The notes beneath the pieces were generated by a model. It saw nothing but the letters and a program-made list of their open reading frames with translations, searched no databases and was not told where the DNA came from. DNA of 64,000 bases from assembly GCA_037043015.1 (NCBI GenBank), contig CM073330.1, positions 5,791,263 to 5,855,262 of the forward strand, read 5' to 3'. Source of the stretch: Bryum argenteum (lineage: Eukaryota; Streptophyta; Bryopsida; Bryales; Bryaceae). Below, piece by piece: positions 1 through 10,308 of this stretch (within the stretch, counting starts at the first letter, position 1; each line of letters starts with the position of its first letter). The translations under genes were made by a program, and so were the position numbers.

Positions 1-402
1 GTTTTTCTTTGTAAAATTTTGGGTTGTTTTCACCATTGAAAAGCCACAATTTGCACAAAGAAAATTTCTCATGGATATTTTTGTTCAAGGGTGTTATCGA
101 GATGAAGGTTAACATCTTGAGTTCGTAGTTGGTTTTTTCATTGCATTAAGTCTATTGGTACCATTTTTACTTCAAAGTAAGAATGATGAGATTTTGTGAT
201 GTTTTTTATTACTAATATGTTATGATCTCTCAATCTATGAGGCCTCATGACTCAAACTTTCATCCAGATCATGTACAATATGTATACTACAAGATTTTAT
301 GGTTGAGATTTGTATAACCTACCTTTGTTTCAATTTATGATTATTCACTTTTTGATGATGTGTTTGGTTTTGTACAAATGAGTCAAATGATCTAGGGGTT
401 GA
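1..402 (+). mobile_element. Family F1 TTAA-type element, 3' part (cut by window edge)
   Basis: The stretch aligns by eye with the right-hand part of the two complete F1 copies further on (6878-8113 and 10378-11364). It shares the run about a bright ATG-rich block, the phrase reading TATGTTATGATCTC followed by CAATCTATGAGGCC, and a decayed end AGGGGTT near 395. The left part lies outside the window. There is no coding capacity. Confidence 0.7.
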
Positions 403-630
403 CCCCTAAAAGGGAGTAGCTCCAAAACTGCTAGAAAGTCTGAAAAAGGAAAAAACAACGTAGTTTCTTCATTTTGTTGCACGCTAGAAGTTTTCAAATT
501 CTGACTGATTTTTAGGTATGTAACCGTAACATCTAGTATTGAACCCGTATGTGTACATGTATATCAATTCTCATATCCAATTTCCTTACCAATTATGAGA
601 TCGTAATATTCAAAGTTGGTGTTTTGGTGA
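403..630 (-). repeat. Family F2 repeat fragment, inverted orientation
   Basis: It begins with GACCCCTAAAAG and carries the F2 landmarks in the order seen in the reverse-oriented copies: CTAGAAAGTC, then GTATGTAACCGTA, then CCTTACCAATTATGAGATCGTAAT. The copy is decayed and abuts the F1 tail. The outer limits are approximate. Confidence 0.6.
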
Positions 631-2091
631 CCGGGAAATAAACGACTTTGTGGCCCAAATGACTAAAGTTTGACTAAATCCGCTCATACGACTGAAGATT
701 TTTCAAAAAATTGGTCCTAGTCATTCGCTTGTCATTTACAAATAGCTTGAGAGAGGAAAGTGGCGGAATTTCATTTCCATCCACAGCTTCTCATCTCGAT
801 TGCGGACGTGGCCAGACGCTAGATATTTTGGTTTAAACCACCAAATTCAGAGCACTGGTACGGTTGCAATTCCCACACCATTTGAACCTTCATGTCATAG
901 TCAAGAAATGTACATACCGCAGATGTTACACTTCTTTGCTGAAGTACTAATAAGCCGATTTCATTGCTGAAAAAACACTACAAAAAAGTATCTCCCAATT
1001 CCGAAACAAAGGACATTTCTGAGACACAATCTTCAGTATAAGGAGTACTTTGTCTCCTTGTCAAGTTCCACCATTTTGAAGACTGAAATTCCTCATTTTC
1101 TAAATATTTCTACACCATGTAGCTTGAAAGCACTCCCTTCATACTCATGATCTTTACTACAATGTTCTATGATAAACCCTAGATTTGACAACATTCAGAT
1201 GAAGTGCAAATTGAGTTTTTCTAAGTACATTATGCATAACATGCATCATGTGCACAACATTATTATGATTCACAGATTGTCACAGCAGTAAACTTACAGT
1301 ACTATTCTGCTCATGGCTTTTCTATGGCATGCCTTGTTTGACATGCTTATGAAATCACGAAGGTACATAAGGTGACCACCTGCATGAGCATACTCACAGT
1401 GACCTCCCTGGAGCTAAAATTAATGCATTGTTAGAAAACATCGCATAATATTGCTTGACTCAATTATCATTTGTGACAATGCAATGCTTATTATGAGTCT
1501 CAAATGCCTCACTTTATAAGTACTAAAAATCTTGGTCTTATGTGTGTTGTTACATGCATAATCATCTTCTTGTATACAATTATGTAACGCTTATTATGCA
1601 TCTCTAATGCGGCCTTCCCTATGTACTATAGATTATGATCTTGCATGCATGCATTTTTATGTACATAATTATCCACTTACATGTGTGTGCTTACACTACT
1701 TTATGGATTGTGTGTATTCCTTTAGATTGCTCCAAAGACTTTGTTGGTTTGGTTCTATTCTTTTGAAAGCTTCCAGATTTATCAAGTATGTGATGTTTTC
1801 TCCTGTTGTCTCAAAACGAGCTCCTCCAAATTTAATTTCAGAGAGCTTCTTGTACATGGTGAACGGTGTACTATATCAAACATAGTATATTAAAAAATAC
1901 TTCAAATTTCAAGTTGATTTGGAAGTAAGTTCGTATTAAAGAGAGATTGATTTAGAGAATGACTTTTTACCATGTAAGTGGAGGGAAGACTAGAACCATC
2001 AATCTTAGACTCTTCTACAATTTATTACAAGTTTTGAAGTTAGACTAGTTACTATCAACAACAGGGCACCCCAAACTAGCACGGTTCAAAA
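631..2091. other. No recognisable gene
   Basis: This is AT-rich sequence with only short open frames rich in rare codons. The 92-residue frame at 1607-1885 has no family features and probably occurs by chance. I see no RNA gene or array here. Confidence 0.5.
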
Positions 2092-2491
2092 AACACGTAT
2101 TTCATTGTAATGGGAATATCCAAATGATCAATTTAATGACGGTTGAGCTTGAGTCGAGCTAAGTGTACCCACATATTGGGGACTTCACTAAAACTGGACA
2201 AAAACAACCAATTGTCGGCATTTTCAAATGGTGATAGTTTAGTCGAATTTTGTCTAAATTGGGCATACAAGGTGTTTTCTTGAAATCCACTCTTTTTGTA
2301 AATGTCCAAAAACACCTCACATGCTGAATTTGGACAAAATATAAGGAAGATAAAACCATTTGATAATGCCGACAATTAGTTGTTTTGTTCAATTTTGCTG
2401 AAGTACCCAATGTCCCAATCTGTGAGTACATTTAGCTAAAATGTATTTTCCCCAAATCATTGATTATTCCCATTGTAACAAAATTCGTGTT
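2092..2491. repeat. Foldback (hairpin) element, about 400 bp
   Basis: The left half (about 2092-2285) is nearly the reverse complement of the right half (about 2298-2491). The outer ends read CACGTATTTCATTGTAATGG on the left and, reverse-complemented, CACGAATTTTGTTACAATGG on the right. The inner parts share AATTGTCGGCATT and its complement. The element is non-coding and looks like a MITE or foldback element. Open frames on both strands here are by-products of the symmetry. Confidence 0.75.
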
Positions 2492-2780
2492 CAAATTCGT
2501 GTTCAAAAGGTTCGCTATGAACAGATTAAAGATTGGGCTTTGAAACTGAATGGTAAGCCATTGTTAGACCTTTGTAAATTTCAAGCAGGCTACCTTAGTC
2601 TTACAGTAACAAAATCAACTGCATGTACCAACTTGTGAAAACTACTGGTGAATCCATGCATGTCGCAAAGATAACGAAACAATCAGTCACGGCAAGACTT
2701 AACTTACAGTGAAAGTAAACACAAGCACCTCAACTCGAAGTTCACGAGGAAGGAAGTTCAGAGAGAGAGAGTTCCTGCAG

Positions 2781-3947
2781 ATGGCGAGGGCGAGGCTATG
2801 CATATTGAGTTTGATGCTCATTCGAATCGCAGCATTACCATTCCATCTACCATTGCACACAAACTCGTCATGGATAGTAGACAGAGCAGGAACACGAGTG
2901 AAGCTCGCATGCGTATCATGGGCAGGGCACATGGAGGCCGGCATTCCCGAAGGTTTGAGCAAGAACAGCATCTCCAACATCGCCCAGCTCATCAAAACCT
3001 CCGGATTCAACTGCGTCCGTCTCACGTCCTCGACATGGCTATGGACTCGCGCCTCTGGAACCACAACAGTCGCCGAGACTCTTCAGTCCCTGAACCTCAC
3101 ATCGGCACTCACCGGAGTGGAGGCGTTCAATTCGAAGCTCCTGCACCGGAGCCTCCGAACAGTGCACAAGAACGTAGTCTCAACTCTAGCCGCACACGGT
3201 CTCATGATCGTGCTCGACAATCACGTGAGCAAGCCGCAGTGGTGCTGCAGTGATACCGATGGAAACGGCTTCTGGGGCGACGAGTACTTCGATCTAGATG
3301 AGTGGCTGCAGGGACTCAGTACTGTTGCATCTACTTTCAGAGGCGTGTCCCATGTTGTTGCCATGAGCCTCCGGAACGAGCTTCGGGGCCCGAATCAGAA
3401 TACTGACGACTGGTTATCGATTGTGTCGAGGGCGGCCAGGACTGTGCACGCCGTGAATTCCGACGTGCTTGTGATCGCTGGAGGTTTGAGCTACGCTTCG
3501 GTGTTGCCGGAAATGAACGATGATGTTGTGCCGGGGAAGATTATGTTTGAGTTTCACTGGTACAAGTGGTTTGTGCGTCATGGCAACTTCGATGATCCGG
3601 GGGATACCGATGCTTGTGAACGGAATGTGGAGGTTGATATCCGAGGGAGTGCGCACTCGCATGGGAATGTGACAGTGCCGTATCTCCTGTCGGAGTTTGG
3701 TGTGAAGCAGGAAGGTGATCTGAGCTATGGCGATGACCGGTTCCTGGCTTGTGTGATTGAGTACCTGTTGGAGTCACAGGAGTCGTGGGCGTTGTGGGCT
3801 TTGCAAGGGAGCTATTATCGCCGGGACGGCAAGCAGGACTTCGAAGAGACTTTTGGCGTGCTTGATTCCGAGTGGCGGTTGCTTCGTAACCCGGAGCTCA
3901 TTGCCAGTTTGCGTCCCATCATATCCAAAGTAATCGATTGTAACTGA
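2781..3947 (+). CDS. Secreted glycoside hydrolase family 5 (cellulase-like) protein, intronless
   Basis: The 388-residue protein starts at the ATG followed by a hydrophobic N-terminus (residues 2-24) that looks like a secretory signal peptide. The frame is open further upstream but only from a GTG, so the ATG is preferred. After the mature start (SSWIVDRAG) the protein follows the GH5 barrel. KLACVSWAGH is strand 1, FNCVRL is at 76-81, LDNHVSKPQWCC is at 145-156, and SLRNELRG carries the probable acid/base Glu200. FEFHWYKW supplies His/Tyr and LLSEFGV carries the probable nucleophile Glu305. It probably hydrolyses beta-linked wall or microbial glucans outside the cell; the substrate cannot be read from the sequence. 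It is a single exon, GC-richer than its surroundings, and stands alone between repeats. The plant and fungal cellulase-like GH5 branch is my best placement. Confidence 0.88.
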   Translation: MARARLCILSLMLIRIAALPFHLPLHTNSSWIVDRAGTRVKLACVSWAGHMEAGIPEGLSKNSISNIAQLIKTSGFNCVRLTSSTWLWTRASGTTTVAETLQSLNLTSALTGVEAFNSKLLHRSLRTVHKNVVSTLAAHGLMIVLDNHVSKPQWCCSDTDGNGFWGDEYFDLDEWLQGLSTVASTFRGVSHVVAMSLRNELRGPNQNTDDWLSIVSRAARTVHAVNSDVLVIAGGLSYASVLPEMNDDVVPGKIMFEFHWYKWFVRHGNFDDPGDTDACERNVEVDIRGSAHSHGNVTVPYLLSEFGVKQEGDLSYGDDRFLACVIEYLLESQESWALWALQGSYYRRDGKQDFEETFGVLDSEWRLLRNPELIASLRPIISKVIDCN

Positions 3948-4431
3948 ATAGGTTTATTAGCGTAAGGTAAGTTGCTGAGATATCGAGTAGAATGGTATGT
4001 TCCTTGTGCAGTCGGCAGGGAATTGTGCAAGGATTGCCAGTGCCTGAAAATGAAGGAATCATAATTTTTAAACTTCTTATTTTCTCATGAATTCTAGAAG
4101 GTGTGAATTCTAAAAAAGACTTAGGTGAGATGTATATTCGGAAATACATTTGAAGGTTAGTTTCTTCCTCATGAATAAATATAGAAGTTGACCAAATTCT
4201 GAGTCCGTGGCTTAACCCGTGTAGGTAAGCAATCTCAAAATAGCCAAAAACTAAAAACTAAAAATTGCCCTCTTTTTATGCATGAAGTTATGCTCTACAA
4301 GTACTCATAAAATTCGTATGTACATGTGAGTCTTTTAATACCGTCAGTATACCGTCCGAGAAGATAAATCGAGAGAGCGGTCAATATCAACAACGAAGAG
4401 GATTGAAAGCACCTTGCGGCTAGGAGTGAGC
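3948..4431. other. GH5 3' flank, nothing else seen
   Basis: This is probably the 3' UTR and spacer. There is no conserved coding frame; the short minus-strand frames are shadows of the GH5 gene end. Confidence 0.5.
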
Positions 4432-4673
4432 TTAACCCTTAAACGTCAGACCCAGCCCGAGGGGTTGGGTTTTTTTTTGAGAGAATCTTGCTCATAACTT
4501 ACACTCCATTATACCAAATAGAATTTTTAGAATTCCAAACTGAGCACCTTAAAGAGATCTATACTCTCTTAGAATAGAGCTCAAGCAAATTAAAAATAGA
4601 ATAATGCTAAAAATGGAGTTTAAAAGAGATTTTGGGTGTGGTATCAGGAAAGCATATGACGTTTAAGGGTTAA
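4432..4673. mobile_element. 242-bp TTAA-flanked MITE with perfect 17-bp terminal inverted repeats
   Basis: The left end is TTAACCCTTAAACGTCA and the right end is TGACGTTTAAGGGTTAA, an exact inverted match. The interior is non-coding and includes a GC-rich stretch and a T run. The outermost TTAA on each side suits a TTAA target-site duplication followed by CCC...GGG ends, as in piggyBac-type elements. No transposase is present, so it must be mobilised in trans or be dead. Confidence 0.85.
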
Positions 4674-4688
4674 TCACCTCTTCGGCAC

Positions 4689-5550
4689 TTAACCCCTACA
4701 AAAGAAAAAGAATAAAATTGTAAGTTTGACTGTCGGCAAGCTCTGATCTACTAAATTTAGATCATATGAAGTTGTAAATCCTACAAGTTGTAAATCCTAC
4801 GAGTTGTAAATCCTATGAGTTGTAAATCATTTCATACATTTCCAACAAGATCATTCATGCATCACTTTTCGTCATACTTTATATTGAATTTTTAAATTTG
4901 AAAACACTAACATGGCATGCTTAAGTTTGCCTAAAAGTGCAGTATATCCTTATAAATTCTCAAATTTCACCTCAAATTCATTAAGTGGCAAAAACTTTGA
5001 TAATTTTCTTGAAAATTGAGATTTACTTCTTCAAGTTTTATCTTTTTGTACATGTAATAAGATCCTATTGTAGAGCTTTATCTTATCTTTGTATTTATCG
5101 AGGCCTTGCATTGTCAAAGATTGGCTTTTGTATATGAACTTTTGCATACCTCTATGTGAAAATCCAAGCATTTCTTTGCATTTTAGAGGCCTATGAGGGC
5201 AAAAATTATGTAGTCATATTCCTAATCCACCTAAGAACAAGAATTTGAAGAGCCTCATGTCAAACTTACTTCTAAAATTGGTATTTTTGGCTCATGAAAC
5301 ACTTCAAACCGGTTTAGCAAAAAGGTGGAAACTTTGTTTCCAACTTTGAAGATTACAATCTCACAAACATGTAAGGAATGTGAATCTTAGATTTGGAGTA
5401 TATGTACAAGTACAAGTAAGGTACTAAATCTTACAAGCACTCCCAAAATATGTCAAAAATAGACAGGATTCACCTTATGGTGAAAGATGTCCATTTTGAG
5501 GGTTTCTGGCAATTCTCAAGACTTTCAACTTTAGGAGTTCAGGCGTCAAA
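4689..5550 (+). repeat. Family F2 element, degenerate copy
   Basis: It opens with TTAACCCCTACA and runs through the F2 landmarks in the same order as the well-kept copy at 54696-55519: loss of TTTGAC, the CTGCC/AATCAATTAG-like middle, CATACCTCTATGTGAAAATCCAAGC, AACAAGAATTTGAAGAGCCTCA, and TTGGCTCATGAAACA. The right end near TTTAGGAGTT is decayed. It is non-coding. Confidence 0.6.
4771..4830. repeat. 16-bp tandem repeat, nearly four units
   Basis: The unit GTTGTAAATCCTACAA is repeated at 4771, 4787, 4803 and (partial) 4819 with one or two changes per unit. It lies inside the F2 copy and is a local slippage expansion. Confidence 0.9.
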
Positions 5551-5559
5551 TACTAGTAC

Positions 5560-6175
5560 ATGTACAAGTTAACCTCCAAAGGTGAGTTGCCTTAAAATTG
5601 CCAACCTTCAAAATCGTCTTCTTTTGATGCAACATGCAAATTTTCAATCTTTCACAAAGTTTGAAGTATGTAACCGTGTAGGATCTTGTAGCTATCTTGT
5701 ATGTACACATGCATACCAAATCATAGTTTCATATTGCTCACCATTTGTGAGATCGTAACATTCCAAGTTGAAAGGAAAGTTTTTTACTCTTGTTGCAATA
5801 GGAATCAGGGTGTTTTGTGAGGCTGAAAACAAATTTAAAAATTAATAAATTGGAGTGAGTCGTTGTAAATGCCTGTTCCCAAGTGACAGTGTGTTCTGCA
5901 TAACATTTACCGTCATAGGACTTATTAAAATTAGAGAAAAAAGCTTGATTTTTCACATGAAGGTATGCTGAAATTCAAATATTAAGACCAATTTTTGACA
6001 GTAAAAAAGGCATGTGAAGAATATTGGATTGGGGACTTGAATATAGAGATCATGCCTTGGTACCTCTTCTACATGCATAAAAAACAAAACTTGAAAAAAA
6101 GTAAAATCTCAATTTTTGGTTTATTTTTAAAGTTCTTCGTTTTAATTGATTAGGGGGAGATTCTGAGAATAAATG
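5560..6175 (-). repeat. Family F2 element, degenerate inverted copy
   Basis: It shows the F2 landmarks in reverse order: AGTATGTAACCGTGT, CACCATTTGTGAGATCGTAAC, AAGGTATGCTGAAATTC, CATGTGAAGAAT and ACATGCATAAAAAACAAAAC. With 4689-5550 it makes a head-to-head pair of F2 copies. The boundaries are approximate. Confidence 0.55.
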
Positions 6176-6877
6176 AGCATATACTGCAGTCTGGTTAGTT
6201 TTGGGCAATTCTCACAGAATCACGGAAGTCCGTCAGTCCATGTGTTTTAAAAAACAGTAATGATCTACAAACAACCACAATCAAGAAATGAATAAACATG
6301 AGGTAAAAAGGAGATGGGTGGATATACAGAAAGGATCGGTAATGAAAACATCGGCAATAACCCTAGAACATCACTACAAAATCAGTGATAAGCCGATAAT
6401 CCTCACCTGAAGCATGATAATTCTCTTAGAACTACATCACACCAAATATGCTCCTATGCCGCAAAAACATCACGTCAACAAACAAACAAACAAAAAAAAA
6501 AAAAACAAAACCTTCCGAATTCATACAAATTACTGTATATAATGAGCTCCAAACCGCTTTTGGTCCAAGATAACAACAACACAGTTATGGTTCACACACA
6601 TATTTCTTGGATAACAACAGCACAGTTCCGGCTCGCAGACGTATTTCTTGGAGGAAAAAATCCACTTCTGTCATTCGAAAAGGAACAATACGGAACCCTT
6701 GCCAACCAAGCTTAAAATAAAAAACTTTAAATAAAAAATCGCAATCCATTTTCCCCTTACTTACATAGTGTCTTACTATGGTCTCACCTCATGTCCAAAA
6801 TGACACAGTGGCCGTAATGACTTGACGCGAATGACAAACAATATTCATTGTCATTTGAGACACTTGTTGCAAAGCCC
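6176..6877. other. No recognisable gene
   Basis: This is AT-rich DNA with an A-rich run near 6490 and a local duplication containing TTTCTTGGATAACAACA / GTATTTCTTGGAGG around 6570-6660. No coding or RNA feature is seen. Confidence 0.45.
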
Positions 6878-8113
6878 TTAACCCCTAAACGTCCCTAGTG
6901 TCGAAAAACGACATTTTGGATGAAGGGCATAAACTTTGAAGAGCCATAATTTCTTCATCCAAACTCCGTTTTTGACGAAATCACTTGGGTTAGGTCACAA
7001 ATCAAGTCTAGTTTATGTGGTAAAAATTGCAGACTCATAAAATAAATTATAAATAAATGGCATGGATTTTAGTGAATGCAACTTTTGTTTTTGGGTTTTC
7101 AAACATTTGGCATGTTTCATCATTGCAAGCCAATTATGTGAAATCTAAAATAGTTTTTCATGAATTTTTTTCATAGGTTTGATATTTAGATGCATCCCAA
7201 CAACTTTGTAGTTGGAAGTTTTTTGATCTAGATAACTTTGGTATTGGCTTTGCAATGATGTTTCTACGATGAAAAAAGTGAAAAAATGGATGATTTTTGA
7301 AGAGCTAGATCTCCTTCATCCACCGTTAGATTTTGACTTTATTTTTTGGAATGGATTCCAATTATAGTCTATTTTTAGTGGTAGAAATCTTGACCCAATC
7401 GAGGATATATTGAAGAAAAGGCATGGATTTGAGTGCGAGGGGTCTAGTTTTGGACTATTTTTCCTTTGTAAAAGTTTTGGCAGTTTTCACGACTACAAGG
7501 CTACTATTTGAGCCAAGTTCTTTTTTGATGAATTTTTTTGGTACAAGAGTGTCTTTGAGATGAAGATGAAAAACTTTCTAGTTACTGATTTTTTGATTGC
7601 AAATTTCATGTTGGTAGTATTTTCACTTCAAAGTGGAAATGATGGTATTTTGTAGCCTGTTTTGCGCATTGATATGTTATGATCTCGCAATCTATGAGGT
7701 CCCATGAGTCAAGTTTTGGTCCACATGATCTACTACAAATCTATCAAACCCCAATTCCGTTAAAATGGCATTATTCCGGTAAAATGACACACCTCAACTT
7801 TCTGAACTGTAGCTCAAAAACCATGTGATATAACAGAATTTTAAGGTGATATTAGAGAAAATGAGTGACAATGTATATAAAGAAGTGATATTACAAAAAA
7901 TGTGATATTACAGAATATACCATTTTATATGAGCACAAATGTAAGATCTAGTGTGACAAAATGGCACATGGCATAGTGCCATTTTAACGGAATTGGGGTT
8001 ATCACAAGTTTGTACGATTGAGATCTGAATAGCTTATCTTTATTTTCATATATATCACTTTTTTTTAAAATGAGTTTTTGGCTAATAATACCCCAAGGAC
8101 GTTTAGGGGTTAA
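6878..8113 (+). mobile_element. Family F1 TTAA-type element carrying a nested MITE
   Basis: The left terminus is TTAACCCCTAAACGTCC and the right terminus is GGACGTTTAGGGGTTAA, a perfect 17-bp inverted pair. Total length is 1236 bp, of which about 258 bp is the secondary insertion at 7747-8000 with its target duplication. The rest matches the copy at 10378-11364 along its length, for example GTCGAAAAACGACATT near the left end. There is no transposase or other open frame, so it is a non-autonomous element. Confidence 0.85.
7747..8000. mobile_element. 254-bp MITE inserted in the F1 element
   Basis: The left end AACCCCAATTCCGTTAAAAT and the right end ATTTTAACGGAATTGGGGTT form an inverted pair of about 24 bp. 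The direct repeat ATCA flanks both sides (7743-7746 and 8001-8004). The related F1 copy at 10378-11364 lacks the insert at the matching point, which supports a true insertion. The interior is AT-rich and non-coding with short GTGATATTACA-type internal repeats. The superfamily is not assigned. Confidence 0.85.
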
Positions 8114-8374
8114 CAAATTAGTGTCATTTATGTCGTCATTTTTTTGCGAATTCCTACTAGTGAAAACTCTACAATCCTCAAATAGTTCCAACTTCATATT
8201 GTCTATATTTAGTGAGTGCAAGGTTGAGTAGAGTCCAAACAACCCGTCTTGGGCTTCATTCTCCTTTAGGGGTTAAGTATAAACTCCTGTAATCACATCC
8301 TTCAAAATACATCACAAAACCTCACCTTCCATTGAAAGGGTGAAATTTTGATTGTAAAGTATAAAATGAGACCT

Positions 8375-8744
8375 TTAACCCTTAAATGCCCATGGGGTCT
8401 AAAACGGACATCCTAAAATTGGATCACAACATCTTTTGGACTTGGGCATCATGAATAGTGCACTTTTTGAACTTGGGCACCATGAATGAACCAATCAATG
8501 ATGAGCTTGCAACCTCCTACAAGGTTATGTACAACCCCAACCTACCTACCACAATCCTTTCAAACCATAAAATCATACATAGAAATTGTGGTTTGAATTG
8601 TAAAATTTCACTTTTTGAATGCATCACAAGACGGTGACGAGTTTGACATTAAAATATAAGTGAAAAGTTGATTACAGTGAGAGCTACAGAGCAGATTCTG
8701 TTGGAATCAAGCGCCTCGGGCTTGCTTGGGCGTTTAAGGGTTAA
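8375..8744 (+). mobile_element. Family F4 TTAA-type MITE, copy A (370 bp)
   Basis: The left end is TTAACCCTTAAATGCCCATG and the right end is TTGGGCGTTTAAGGGTTAA. The body contains GTGCACTTTTTGAACTTGGGC and GATGAGCTTGCAACC, and the same body is repeated in the opposite direction in copies B and C. It is non-coding. Confidence 0.85.
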
Positions 8745-8746
8745 AC

Positions 8747-9050
8747 TTAACCCTTAAACGCTCAAGGGGCTCAAGCAAGCCCATGGGGCTCCTTTATAAT
8801 AGAATATGCTCTCACTGTATTCAACTTTTAGGATTCAAATCACAATTTGTATGAGTGATTTTTGTGCTTTGAAAAGATTGTGGTAAGTAGGTTGGGGTTG
8901 TAGATAATCTTGTAGAAGGTTGCAAGCTCATCATTGATTGGTTCACCCATGATGCCCAAACTCAAAAAGTGCACTATTCATGATGCCCAAGTCCAAAAGA
9001 TGCTGTGATCCAACTTCGGGCTGCCCGTTTTAGAGCCCATGGGCGTTTAA
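8747..9050 (-). mobile_element. Family F4 TTAA-type MITE, copy B, shortened and inverted
   Basis: It starts TTAACCCTTAAACGCTCAAG two bases (AC) after copy A and runs as the reverse complement of copy A. It lacks part of the first arm and ends at ...GGGCGTTTAA, where copy C begins. The missing GGGTTAA indicates fusion with copy C by recombination or a damaged insertion. Confidence 0.75.
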
Positions 9051-9417
9051 CCCTTAAACGCCCAAGCAAGCCCGAGGCGCTTGATTCCAACAGAATCTGC
9101 TCTGTAGCTCTCACTGTAATCAACTTTTCACTTATATTTTGATGTCAAACTGGTCACCTTCTTGTCATGCATTCAAAAAGTGAAATTTTACAATTCAAAT
9201 CACAATTTGTATGAGTGATTTTGTGATTTGAAAGGATTGTGGTAGCGAGGTTGGGGTTGTAGATAACCTTGTAGAAGGTTGCAAGCTCATCATTGATTGG
9301 TTCACCCATGATGCCCAAACTCAAAAAGTGCACTATTCATGATGCCCAAGTCCAAAAGATGCTGTGATCCAACTTCGGGCTGCCCGTTTTAGACCCCATG
9401 GGCGTTTAAGGGGTTAA
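9047..9417 (-). mobile_element. Family F4 TTAA-type MITE, copy C (371 bp), inverted
   Basis: It runs from TTAACCCTTAAACGCCC to GGGCGTTTAAGGGGTTAA and is nearly the reverse complement of copy A over its whole length. It shares its left TTAA with copy B. A and C together make a long inverted repeat with B in the loop. Confidence 0.85.
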
Positions 9418-9543
9418 AAAATGCAGGTGGAGATCAGGTACTGTAGTCGATGCTGGCACTGGAGAACCGACCACTCATTTGTTTGCTCATTACTGATTTA
9501 ATCGGTAGTCATGCTATTAAATAATAGTTCTAGTTAGATAGTT

Positions 9544-9545
<2 letters not shown>

Positions 9546-9587
<42 letters not shown>
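9546..9587. repeat. Poly-T tract of 42 bases
   Basis: This is an uninterrupted T run; the exact length is liable to assembly or sequencing error. No target duplication or retroposed gene body is recognisable next to it. Confidence 0.9.
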
Positions 9588-9593
<6 letters not shown>

Positions 9594-9939
9594 CTGAAAA
9601 AATTCCAATTGCTGAGGAAAAAAAGGAAACAATAATAGTTATAGTTTAAGAGATTTGGAGGTATTTTGACTTCTGCAGTCGATTATGATGCTAAAAATAA
9701 CATAACTTATTGACTACAAATATCGCAGATATTTGTGCAGTAAGTTAAATACAGACTTACTGTACAGCCAGAAGCCAAAATTACTGGATCGCCTCAGTAT
9801 AGATTCCAAAAATTGCCCTTGCTCGCCTATCAACTTGCCTACGCATGAAACTGTGATCCATAATTCCATATACTCTCTGTATATTTATCCCGGTACAGTC
9901 AAATTGTGAAACAGTAACTGCAACACTGATATTGTAAGG

Positions 9940-10215
9940 TGGTCAATAATGGCTCAATTCTGAGCACGGAACATCTACCGCAATTTTCGTGCATGGCGAA
10001 AATTAGTCTAAAGCTAGTCAGAGCAAGTGGAATCATCATTGTTGAACTCGTCCTCAGTGAGTTATGAATTTTTGAAGTTGGGAATATAGGTGTTCTCTAA
10101 ATGGTGCTCTAAAGTGAAACCCCATGATGTTTGCAGTGGGTACATGGTACTATTGTATGAGGGAAAATTACTAGAGCTCTATTATCCGCAGTGTACCATT
10201 ATTGGTTGTTCTACT
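9940..10215 (+). repeat. Family F3 dispersed repeat
   Basis: It shares with 35950-36215 the series GAGCAAGT.GAATCATCAT, GAGTTAT.AATTTTTGAAGTT, ATAGGTGTT and ACTAGAGCTCTATTA, in the same order. Shorter versions are at 37178-37340 and 51835-52090. It is non-coding, and no terminal repeats are evident. Confidence 0.65.
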
Positions 10216-10308
10216 ATAATTGTCAACGACACCAAATAGGGTACCAACAATGGTGTAATATTACAACATAAAATGTCATCATGAAAACTGATCACCGGCT
10301 ATTTGAAT

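Noticed and set aside
399..416. CCCTAAA/TTTAGGG motifs as interstitial telomere repeats
   Set aside because: They occur singly, at the ends of transposable elements, never as tandem heptamers.
1607..1885. 92-residue open frame
   Set aside because: It is in AT-rich DNA with no recognisable domain and no splice or start support.
2798..3253. 151-residue frame overlapping the GH5 gene
   Set aside because: It is an out-of-frame shadow of the GH5 coding sequence; the GH5 reading has the catalytic motifs.
9546..9587. Poly-T tract as the tail of a reverse-oriented retrogene or SINE
   Set aside because: No gene-like or tRNA-derived body and no flanking target duplication could be recognised.
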